From NCBI GenBank assembly GCA_001820485.1, contig MHPU01000034.1, forward strand, positions 36,005 to 46,323: a stretch of DNA of 10,319 nt, in the 5' to 3' direction. Source of the DNA: Candidatus Staskawiczbacteria bacterium RIFOXYD1_FULL_32_13. Its GTDB lineage: Bacteria; Patescibacteriota; Minisyncoccia; Minisyncoccales; Staskawiczbacteraceae. Below, in pieces: positions 1 through 6,852 of the stretch (its first letter is position 1; each line of letters opens with the position of its first letter). A program made the position numbers and the translations under genes. The notes under the pieces were generated by a model. It searched no databases, was not told where the DNA came from, and saw only the letters and a program-made list of their open reading frames with translations.

Positions 1-2475
1 TTTTATTATTCTCCCAATTCTGCCAAAAAATCTATCTTTTTTAATATTAATAATATTTATTATATTTTGAAAAGAAAAGCCTGATGTAAAGATAAAAAAT
101 ATATCAAAAATATCTCTTAAATAAAAACAATCGTCTTCATTTCTTAAATAAAAATATTTTTTTGTATTTTTAATTAAGTTTCTTTTATCACAAGACCATT
201 GCAATAATCCTTGATGATCTTTTATTACATCTTTCAAAGGATTAAAATTATTCTCTTTTAAAATAAATCTTATTTCTTCATACCTACGGTTTTTTGTTTT
301 GCCATGCCAAAGATGAAAAACAACCCCATTAGTGTAAAAAACATTTCCTGCAACTAAATTAAAACATTTTTCCTGCCAACTAGAAAAATCTTCAATCTGC
401 ATATTAGTATTTTGTGTTATACTCATAGTAGATTTCTGCGAATAAAAAGCATCTGCCATAAAAGTATCACCTGAAGCTAAAATAAATTTATCATAGAATT
501 TTATTTTATCAAATATTTCTCTTCTCCCAGCCCACGCAAAACCAGGATGGCCAATTCTGTTATCAAACAAATTTTTTAAATATACAAAACTATGCCTTTT
601 TGTATTTTCTGATATAACACCAAATTTTATATTTGAAATATTTACATCTTTTGAGCTTTTATTTTTGTCTAAAATCACAACTAAAGAAAAAGGTTGAACA
701 ACGCAATATTTTTCAAGTAATTTTGAAGTTTCTTTTACCCAATTATTATTTTCAAAAACAACATCACAATCAAGCCATGCAATCTTATCGCAATCTTTTG
801 GCAAATTCTTTAAACCAATGTTAAGTAAGGCCTCTTTTTGCCACATAATATTTTTTTTACTTGCTCTAATTTGAATTATAATTTCTGCATCACTTTTTTT
901 TAATTCAAATGGCTTTTTATTAAAAGTAATCTCTACTGCTAGCAATTTTAAGCCTTGTTTTTTGCTATTTTCTCTAAAAATTTTATAATTTTTATACTTT
1001 ATTTTATAATCACTTAAATTATAAAATGTGGTAATCCCCCAAAAAGATCCTGGCAATTTCTGTTTAAAATTTTTATTAGTAATTCTATTTATATTTATCT
1101 GCTCTTGTTTTATTTTTTCTCTAACATAATTTAATTGTTTAATTTTGTTAGCCACTCCAACTGTCCAATTTGCATGATGCATTAAAGCATTTGGCAGAAC
1201 TTCTAAATTATCACCTAAGTCCCAAATTTTAGGATTAGCAATGCCAGAATTTGAAGCCCAAAAATTTAGTGGCAAAAAATCTAATTTTAAACCAGAAATA
1301 CAATTATTTTTCCATAAATAATTTACACACTCTTGATCACCCTTATTTTCACTTTCCATTCTCTTCCCAACTAATTGCCAAAACCTACGAGTTCTTAAAT
1401 TAGCCCTACAAACAAAAAAACCTGTACAAAAATAAGGAATACCAGATAAGTCTCTTACAGCATCTTGTTGAAAAAATATATCTGTTCGAGGATTTTTAGC
1501 AAGAATTTTTCTAATTTCTTCTTGTATTGGTGAAAAAAATTGTACATCTACGTCCGAAAAAATGAAAAAACCATTTTCGCAAGTAGAATCAATAGCTTTA
1601 ATAACTAAAGGTATTTTATTTAACACTGTTTTGACCCAACCATTAGTATAAAATTCAGCTGTTTTACATAATTGTTCAATCGGATTAGAAATAACTTTAA
1701 AATTATCCTTCATAGTTTTTAAAAACCAATCTTGATAAAGCTTGATATGAGAAGCACTATAAATTGTGTAAATTTTCCATTGACCCAAGGGTTCAATTGG
1801 TGGATATTTAACCCATGATTCATTTTTATTTTTTAAATTAAAAATTGTAGAAAAATATGATTTATTATACAAAAAAAGATCTGAAATAACTTTTCTATTT
1901 TTATGAACATGCCATGTTTTAATATCTTCTGAAGGATTTAAAACAATTTTACCAATTTTCTCTAACTCATAAGCAAACCATACATCACATCCAAAATAAC
2001 CTAATTTAATAACAGGAAATTTATTTTTATCAAAATTCAAAGGAGATTGAAAAATCCAGGCGTCTTGCGAATTACTACTTCTTTCCCAAACACCTCCATT
2101 ATTAGCAATATATTTCTCTAAATTATAACGGGTTAAAGCCAAAACCTTGTTAGTTAGATTATAATTCAAAAGCAATTTAAGACTATTATCAAAGAAAATA
2201 TCTGAATTAGCAATTATGATTTTCTTGCCACTTAATTTAAGATTGGCATAATCAATAAATTTATTATAAGTTGGATAATCAAAAAAATTAATGTTTTCAA
2301 TTTTCTTATTAATAAATAGTGAATTTTTTAAATCTGGCTCTTTCTCCCAAAAGATATAAATTTTCTCTATATAATGGTTTTCTATATTTTTTTTTAAACA
2401 AAAAAGCAATTCTTTTTTTCGTTCTTGGTCATTAATATTCCAAAAAGATATTAATAAATAAAATTTATCTTTCAT
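1..2475 (-). CDS. Giant multi-domain glycosyltransferase, three GT-like domains, C-terminus beyond window
   Basis: An uninterrupted frame of 825 codons starts at the ATG at 2475 and runs off the left edge, so the C-terminus is missing. Three transferase-like segments follow one another. The first (about 1-200) has NSDIFFD at 90-96, SQDAWIFQ at 136-143, GCD at 162-164 and TWHVH at 187-191. The second (about 232-440) resembles the Nucleotid_trans fold, with DxD in SDVDVQFF at 307-314 and the stretch GDQECVNYLW at 379-388. The third (about 500-740) has WQKEALLNI at 545-553, DxD in WLDCDVVF at 567-574 and HLWHG at 721-725. DxD-type motifs normally bind metal and nucleotide-sugar, so three separate active sites are plausible. 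I see no signal peptide or membrane segment, so a cytoplasmic role is likely. The start lies 3 nt after the ATPase stop, as the last visible gene of the glycan-export operon. Substrates cannot be told from sequence. Confidence 0.88.
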   Translation of the reverse strand, partial: MKDKFYLLISFWNINDQERKKELLFCLKKNIENHYIEKIYIFWEKEPDLKNSLFINKKIENINFFDYPTYNKFIDYANLKLSGKKIIIANSDIFFDNSLKLLLNYNLTNKVLALTRYNLEKYIANNGGVWERSSNSQDAWIFQSPLNFDKNKFPVIKLGYFGCDVWFAYELEKIGKIVLNPSEDIKTWHVHKNRKVISDLFLYNKSYFSTIFNLKNKNESWVKYPPIEPLGQWKIYTIYSASHIKLYQDWFLKTMKDNFKVISNPIEQLCKTAEFYTNGWVKTVLNKIPLVIKAIDSTCENGFFIFSDVDVQFFSPIQEEIRKILAKNPRTDIFFQQDAVRDLSGIPYFCTGFFVCRANLRTRRFWQLVGKRMESENKGDQECVNYLWKNNCISGLKLDFLPLNFWASNSGIANPKIWDLGDNLEVLPNALMHHANWTVGVANKIKQLNYVREKIKQEQININRITNKNFKQKLPGSFWGITTFYNLSDYKIKYKNYKIFRENSKKQGLKLLAVEITFNKKPFELKKSDAEIIIQIRASKKNIMWQKEALLNIGLKNLPKDCDKIAWLDCDVVFENNNWVKETSKLLEKYCVVQPFSLVVILDKNKSSKDVNISNIKFGVISENTKRHSFVYLKNLFDNRIGHPGFAWAGRREIFDKIKFYDKFILASGDTFMADAFYSQKSTMSITQNTNMQIEDFSSWQEKCFNLVAGNVFYTNGVVFHLWHGKTKNRRYEEIRFILKENNFNPLKDVIKDHQGLLQWSCDKRNLIKNTKKYFYLRNEDDCFYLRDIFDIFFIFTSGFSFQNIINIINIKKDRFFGRIGRIIK

Positions 2476-2478
2476 TTT

Positions 2479-3225
2479 TTATAAATTTTTGTATTCATTG
2501 ATAATTTCTTCTGAAGAGCCAATATCAATTATTTTACCATTATCTATAAAAATAACCTTAGAGCAATGCTCTCTTATTGTTTTTAAATTATGAGAAGCTA
2601 AAATAACTGTAGAACCTCTTTTAATAAGTTCTGCCATTTTTTTGCTAGCTTTTTCTTCAAACTCAGCATCTGCCCCAGATCCAAAAACTTCATCTAAAAT
2701 AAGTATATCAGGATTTGAATGCTCTAAACAAAAAATAGTTACAGAAAAACTTAATCTTGCTACCATTCCAGAGGAAAACTGATAAACTTTAGTATAAAGA
2801 AAATCTCCAAGTCCTGAGAATTCTACAATCTTTGAAAACTTTTCTTTAATTTCTTTATTATCTAAACCCATCATAGCTGACATTAAATATATGTTATCTT
2901 GCATTGTAAGCCTTAATTTTAGGCCATTGCTTAACCCTGAAATATAAAAAACCCTGCCAGAAGTTTTAATTTCTCCTTTATCTGGCTCATAAATCCCTGC
3001 GATAATTCTAAGTAAAGTACTTTTACCAGAACCGTTTTTTCCAATTAGTCCAATAACCTCTCCAGGATATGCATAAAAGGAAACATCTTTTAAAACTGTA
3101 AGCTCTTTCTTTATACCCCTACCCGCTAAAAAAGAAATAGTTTTTGATAAAGCACCTTCGTTTTTTTTAAAACCAATATCAAATTTTTTTGTTAAATTCA
3201 AAACTTCAATATTTTTTTCTATCAT
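2479..3225 (-). CDS. Polysaccharide-export ABC transporter ATP-binding protein (Wzt/TagH type)
   Basis: This 248-residue ATPase powers ABC-2 export of a lipid-linked polysaccharide across the cytoplasmic membrane. Walker A is GKNGSGKST (62-70), the signature is FSSGM (150-154), Walker B is ILILDEV (174-180) with catalytic Glu179, and the H-loop His212 is in ASHN. SSGM in place of the common LSGGQ is typical of the Wzt/TagH/RfbB subfamily. After the nucleotide-binding domain the protein stops, so the C-terminal carbohydrate-binding domain of some Wzt proteins is absent. In those systems that domain recognises the finished chain end. After Walker B it reads FGSGADAEF where relatives usually have a pattern like xxxGDAEF, apparently one extra residue in the D-loop. 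Its ATG overlaps the permease stop as ATGA, so translation is probably coupled. The gene symbol is left blank because the transported glycan is unknown. Confidence 0.93.
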   Translation of the reverse strand: MIEKNIEVLNLTKKFDIGFKKNEGALSKTISFLAGRGIKKELTVLKDVSFYAYPGEVIGLIGKNGSGKSTLLRIIAGIYEPDKGEIKTSGRVFYISGLSNGLKLRLTMQDNIYLMSAMMGLDNKEIKEKFSKIVEFSGLGDFLYTKVYQFSSGMVARLSFSVTIFCLEHSNPDILILDEVFGSGADAEFEEKASKKMAELIKRGSTVILASHNLKTIREHCSKVIFIDNGKIIDIGSSEEIINEYKNL

Positions 3226-4001
3226 ACTATTTCAGCAAATTTTCCCTTGTATCTTTTAAAAATTAATAAACCAATTATAAATGAAAAAATACAAACACAC
3301 GTCATTAAAAGTAATACATAAAAACTCGGTATTTTATCATATATTATAATACTCCTTGCTATATTAATTAAATGAAACATAGGATTAAAATAACTTATCT
3401 TCTGAAAAATAATACTAGATGGCATAACATAAAAAATAGGAGTTAGAAACCATAATAATCTTGTAAACACATTCCATAAATTAAATAAATCACTAACATA
3501 TGCTCCTATTGCAGAAAGCATAAAAGCAATACCTAGCACAAACAAAACAAAAAGCAAAAAAATTGGAAGGTAAAAAAATGAACTTAAAAAACTACCTTTT
3601 AAAAAAATCATAAGTACTAAAAAAATAATCATCTCTATAATATGTGAAAACACAAATTGCATAACACCAGAAATTACTAAAGCTTCATAATTAATTTTCA
3701 TTGACTTAATCAAAGCGCCATTAGAAATTATTATATTCGTAATATTTAAAGTAGAATTAATAAAAAAATTAAACATTATAAGTCCTAAAAAAAGATAAAG
3801 TGGATAATATTCGATAGGATTTTGATTTATAACACCCCCAATAAGCAAAATAATTGCAAAAAAACATAAAGGCTCAAGCAAATACCAAAAAATACCAAGA
3901 TAACTATTCTCGTTTCTTAATTTAAAATTAGCCTTAGCTAAAGAAAAACTAAGCTCTAAAATTCTTTTAATTTTTTTATAGTATTTTTTTAATTTTCTCA
4001 T
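3222..4001 (-). CDS. ABC-2 type polysaccharide export permease (Wzm-like)
   Basis: A 259-residue membrane protein of the ABC2_membrane family forms the channel partner of the ATPase encoded next. A basic amphipathic N-terminus (MRKLKKYYKKIKRILELS) precedes NEN-YLGIFWYLLEPL, the pattern typical of polysaccharide and teichoic-acid export permeases. About six hydrophobic spans follow, the first at about 38-60. The later segment LWNVFTRLLWFLTPIFYV and the FNPMFHLINIARS stretch are also characteristic of Wzm/TagG/RfbA. Length is normal for the family. The gene overlaps both neighbours by four bases (ATGA at each junction) and has no visible Shine-Dalgarno sequence, so it is probably translated by coupling inside one polycistronic mRNA. 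It would move a lipid-linked glycan assembled by the neighbouring transferases. Confidence 0.93.
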   Translation of the reverse strand: MRKLKKYYKKIKRILELSFSLAKANFKLRNENSYLGIFWYLLEPLCFFAIILLIGGVINQNPIEYYPLYLFLGLIMFNFFINSTLNITNIIISNGALIKSMKINYEALVISGVMQFVFSHIIEMIIFLVLMIFLKGSFLSSFFYLPIFLLFVLFVLGIAFMLSAIGAYVSDLFNLWNVFTRLLWFLTPIFYVMPSSIIFQKISYFNPMFHLINIARSIIIYDKIPSFYVLLLMTCVCIFSFIIGLLIFKRYKGKFAEIV

Positions 4002-5824
4002 TTTTTATATTTATATAAAATCAAACCTTCTGTGCTTTGATCCACCTTCTCAAATTCAGGGCAAGTAAAGTCATATAAATAAACATACTCTATATTTAAA
4101 TTGTAAGCAATATAGTTTTTACCACTACAATCAGCATTTAGAAAATTATTAATTGTATTTTCTTTGCCCATAGAAATAGTGCCTTCTTTGGTAACAACCG
4201 GATAATTATTAGTAGCTGTTCCGATTACAGTGCCCTTCCATGGAATACTTAGAAATCTTGCATTTTTTATATTTTTAAAAATTCTTAAATCATCGTAAAT
4301 CAAATAATTATTTGCCGGAGCCTTAGGAAAACCGAGCGAACCACTTTTAGGTTCTAGCAAAGTAAGATTTCTCCAACTTTCCCTTTGAGTATAAAATGGA
4401 ATAAATGCTAAAAATAAAATTAAAATAAAAATTTCAATAATTTGTAAATATTTAATTTTAAATTTTTTAGAAACAAAATATTTTTCAACTTCAACTATAC
4501 CAAACCCAGCAATCATTGTAATAATTATAGATGTTAAAATAACAATTCTCTCGCCTTCTACCATAAACCTATTTATTGTAAAAGAATAAATAAACCACAT
4601 TAAAGTCCCGCATAAAAACTGGAAAAACAAATATTTTTTATTTTTAAATACAAAAACCAAACCCAACATAGCTAATAGAATTACTGGCCACAAAATCATA
4701 TTATAAATTGCATACTGAGTTATATATGGAGCAGTAAATGAAACAAAAAACAATCTTGAAAAAATGTAATTTACAGCATTAGATAAAGGAGAAATCATTA
4801 AGATAACATAAACAACTGGAGCAAACACAAACAAAAACAATAACAAAAAACCTATTATTTTAAATAAAAAATCTTTCCTGTGTTTATAACTTTCAAAAAA
4901 AGTAGAGGCCAATCCTAAAAAGTAAAAAATAAATAATGGCGGATAAAACAAAGATCCTAAAATACTAGAAACCAAAACCATTTTTAAATTTTTCAAAGAA
5001 ACAAAGATAATTAACATCAAAAACATAATTATTCCCATATTAAAAGGAATTAAATTCCAGAGCCCAGGCATATTTGCCCCACAGGTAATATACAATAAAG
5101 ATAAGGCAGAAATTGCACAAATGTTTTTTGATAAGTTATTTATCCTTAAAAATATATAAACTAAAACTAATATTAATAAGTTAAAAAATATTGATAAAAG
5201 CGTATATTGTGTTAAGGGATTTAAAGTTAAAATTAAAATTATTTCTGCTAAAAATGAATGAAAAAATAACTCTAAGTTTAAGAAAAAACTATTATCAAAG
5301 GGATTTGTTATTGCTAGAGCATGGTTTGTAACTGAATTTTGAATTAAAGCCACAGAGTACCACTCATCTGAAAAATATGGATAAACATATTGCATATTTT
5401 TGACTTCGTGATAACCAACTTGTCTATCTGTAGCTAAATTTATCTTACCAGTGTAATTATAATGAACTTGATAAAGCGTTAAAAATCCAACTATAATTAC
5501 AAATATTAATGCCCAATCGATTTTCTTGAAACTTGAAACTTGAAACTTGTCCCGCCAAGGGCGGGATCCCGCTGTGGCGGGAAAGCTCGAAGCTTTTAAT
5601 TTTTTAAAAACAAAAAATAATAAAATTAAATCTGCAACAAAAGTAACGCCAATTATTATTCCATAATAAAAAATACCCAACATTTGGGTTGCCAACGCCA
5701 AAATTACGTGAAATAAAATACTACAAAATAAAACAAAAATAAACCCAATTTTCTTGTCTTTAAATAAAACTACAACCAGAAAAGGAGTTATAAGTAGCAT
5801 CAAACCCAAAATAAAACTTATCAT
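3998..5824 (-). CDS. Large multipass membrane protein, candidate GT-C-type glycosyltransferase
   Basis: I chose the ATG at 5824, giving 608 residues (MISFILG...). The upstream TTG at 5833 shares its first base with the last base of the likely -10 box and so cannot easily be transcribed. More than ten hydrophobic segments are visible, and a hydrophilic C-terminal part of about 130 residues (from about TQRESWRN) is probably extracytoplasmic. Between early membrane spans lies FSDEWYS (Asp153-Glu154). An acidic pair in the first large outer loop is where GT-C transferases such as PMT and ArnT keep catalytic residues, but the assignment is by analogy only. It heads the export operon, so it may add sugars to, or modify, the exported glycan on the outer face. 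Residues about 78-99 (SSFPATAGSRPW...) come from an in-frame palindromic repeat insertion. An O-antigen ligase or polymerase role is an alternative. Confidence 0.8.
   Translation of the reverse strand: MISFILGLMLLITPFLVVVLFKDKKIGFIFVLFCSILFHVILALATQMLGIFYYGIIIGVTFVADLILLFFVFKKLKASSFPATAGSRPWRDKFQVSSFKKIDWALIFVIIVGFLTLYQVHYNYTGKINLATDRQVGYHEVKNMQYVYPYFSDEWYSVALIQNSVTNHALAITNPFDNSFFLNLELFFHSFLAEIILILTLNPLTQYTLLSIFFNLLILVLVYIFLRINNLSKNICAISALSLLYITCGANMPGLWNLIPFNMGIIMFLMLIIFVSLKNLKMVLVSSILGSLFYPPLFIFYFLGLASTFFESYKHRKDFLFKIIGFLLLFLFVFAPVVYVILMISPLSNAVNYIFSRLFFVSFTAPYITQYAIYNMILWPVILLAMLGLVFVFKNKKYLFFQFLCGTLMWFIYSFTINRFMVEGERIVILTSIIITMIAGFGIVEVEKYFVSKKFKIKYLQIIEIFILILFLAFIPFYTQRESWRNLTLLEPKSGSLGFPKAPANNYLIYDDLRIFKNIKNARFLSIPWKGTVIGTATNNYPVVTKEGTISMGKENTINNFLNADCSGKNYIAYNLNIEYVYLYDFTCPEFEKVDQSTEGLILYKYKK
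5525..5595. repeat. In-frame palindromic insertion inside the membrane-protein gene
   Basis: This short compound element is far more GC-rich than the surrounding gene. It starts with three tandem CTTGAAA heptamers plus a partial fourth (5525-5549). Next come a hairpin with arms TCCCGCC (5550-5556) and GGCGGGA (5560-5566), a second with arms TCCCGC (5567-5572) and GCGGGA (5577-5582), and finally AAGCT-CGA-AGCTT (5583-5595). The reading frame is preserved on the minus strand, adding about 22 residues in the loop after the second or third membrane span. Such mobile palindromes in coding sequence resemble the behaviour of Rickettsia palindromic elements. Exact borders are uncertain. Confidence 0.75.
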
Positions 5825-5832
5825 ATAAATCA

Positions 5833-5861
5833 ATTCTAAAACAATTTAGCCTTTAAATCAA
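5833..5861 (-). promoter_or_regulatory. Probable sigma70-type promoter of the glycan operon
   Basis: Read on the minus strand, TTGATT (5861-5856) and TAGAAT (5838-5833) are separated by exactly 17 nt. The ATG at 5824 follows the -10 box after only 8 nt, so the transcript would be leaderless or nearly so. No Shine-Dalgarno sequence is present, which fits. The promoter lies just downstream of the orphan-gene terminator, so the operon appears independently transcribed. Confidence 0.55.
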
Positions 5862-5879
5862 TTTTTTATATAAAAAAAG

Positions 5880-5921
5880 AAAGCCGACTGAGATTTCCCG
5901 TAGGATTTCTCAATCGGCTTT
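5880..5921 (-). terminator. Rho-independent terminator of the orphan gene
   Basis: Arms AAAGCCGACTGAGA (5880-5893) and TCTCAATCGGCTTT (5908-5921) pair over 14 bp with one mismatch around a 14-nt loop. On the minus strand the stem is followed by TCTTTTTTTA, a good U-tract. It lies about 20 nt after the minus-strand stop at 5943, so it ends transcription of the orphan gene before the glycan operon begins. Confidence 0.85.
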
Positions 5922-5942
5922 AAGTATCATGTGTCCGAAACA

Positions 5943-6635
5943 CTATACCGATGGCGTGCCGTGCACATCGATTTTCGAGACGTCCTCACCGAAGGCCTTG
6001 TCTTTGGCCAAGATCAACCAGCTCTTACAAATGATTTGAATGTGGAGTGTTGCCACCCACAAACGAAAGTCAAGCTGAAAGAGGTCGTGGCGGTATTCCT
6101 GCGAATCTTGCACCAGCAGACCCAAGCAGACAACACCACAATGGGAGTCGTTTTCCAACCACTCACCTAACAGACGAACAACCCGACCTGTTTCGTGCAC
6201 GAAACAATCGACTTGCTCACGATCAGACAAGGCGGTTTTCGACACCAAAGAATCTAAGGCGTAAGCCACCAAGCAATGACGATCGAGCTCGTCATAAAGC
6301 GTTCTGATATGCGCCTCATCCAAGTCGGAAAAAGTGCATTCGTGAGCCTGCTTGATTGCCTCCATCCACGCATCAGCTGAGAACGTGTAGCTCTTCAGCA
6401 CAGCCAGACAGAGCGCAGTAGATTCCTGAGCCACAAATTCGCTAAACTGCACAGCAACTTGACGCGTGCAATCGTAACGACGCAGATGGCTCCACACAAC
6501 CAAGATGTCAAACGCCTGGCTGGCGTTCAACGGCGTCTCGCGAACTTCCGGCCAAAACGACTGCAGAGCAGTCGCCTCGTCTAAAAGTTCAGAAAGCAAC
6601 TCGGACACAACGGCGGGCTTTGTGCGATTGCGCAT
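5943..6635 (-). CDS. Orphan GC-rich gene, hypothetical protein of 230 residues
   Basis: I do not recognise this protein. It starts MRNRTKPAVVSELLSELL and ends VHGTPSV. The composition suggests a soluble, mainly helical, acidic protein (for example DEATALQSFW and DLDEAHIRTLYDELD). It has nine cysteines spread along the chain, with no CxxC pair and no clear transmembrane segment or signal peptide. It is likely a real gene because the frame is long, a good Shine-Dalgarno sequence precedes the ATG, a probable promoter lies upstream and a strong terminator follows the stop. Its base composition and codon choice (many GC-ending codons) differ sharply from its AT-rich neighbours, which points to recent acquisition or to special selection. 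It stands alone between two transcription units, so context gives no function. Confidence 0.75.
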   Translation of the reverse strand: MRNRTKPAVVSELLSELLDEATALQSFWPEVRETPLNASQAFDILVVWSHLRRYDCTRQVAVQFSEFVAQESTALCLAVLKSYTFSADAWMEAIKQAHECTFSDLDEAHIRTLYDELDRHCLVAYALDSLVSKTALSDREQVDCFVHETGRVVRLLGEWLENDSHCGVVCLGLLVQDSQEYRHDLFQLDFRLWVATLHIQIICKSWLILAKDKAFGEDVSKIDVHGTPSV

Positions 6636-6639
6636 AGGT

Positions 6640-6645
6640 CACCTC
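6640..6645 (-). promoter_or_regulatory. Shine-Dalgarno site of the orphan gene
   Basis: On the minus strand GAGGTG ends 4 nt before the ATG at 6635. It supports this start and contrasts with the apparent absence of such sites before the AT-rich genes of the window. Confidence 0.7.
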
Positions 6646-6662
6646 AAGGGTTCTTTTGCTCA

Positions 6663-6691
6663 ATTCTAATTAAAGCACCGTGCCATAACCA
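6663..6691 (-). promoter_or_regulatory. Possible promoter of the orphan gene
   Basis: On the minus strand TAGAAT (6668-6663) is the same -10 hexamer seen before the glycan operon. A 17-nt spacer leads to TGGTTA (6691-6686), a weak -35 match. A start near 6656 would give a leader of about 20 nt that includes the Shine-Dalgarno site. Confidence 0.35.
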
Positions 6692-6818
6692 GAACGAAGC
6701 AGACTCTTGAGAATTTCTCCTCTTGTTAAAAGAGCAAAAGAGTTTGTGATGACCAAAAACCCATCCTAAGAACTGAATATATATTATCATAATACAATAA
6801 TCTTGTCAATAGATGAGC

Positions 6819-6847
6819 TTGAAAAATACTTCACTTTGTGTTAAATT
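6819..6847 (+). promoter_or_regulatory. Probable leaderless promoter of uvrC
   Basis: TTGAAA (6819-6824) and TAAATT (6842-6847) are separated by 17 nt. The uvrC ATG at 6853 comes only 5 nt after the -10 box, where the transcription start is expected. No Shine-Dalgarno sequence is visible before the ATG. Both facts fit a leaderless mRNA. Confidence 0.5.
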
Positions 6848-6852
6848 AAATT

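Noticed and set aside
633..824. Short plus-strand frame of 63 codons
   Set aside because: It lies wholly antisense to the continuous 825-codon glycosyltransferase frame and shows no features of its own.
5831..5833. TTG as start of the membrane-protein gene
   Set aside because: Its first base is the last base of the best -10 box, so it would not be in the transcript; the ATG three codons later fits.
5931..6307. Plus-strand frames opposite the orphan gene
   Set aside because: They lack ribosome sites, whereas the minus-strand frame has a Shine-Dalgarno site, probable promoter and terminator.
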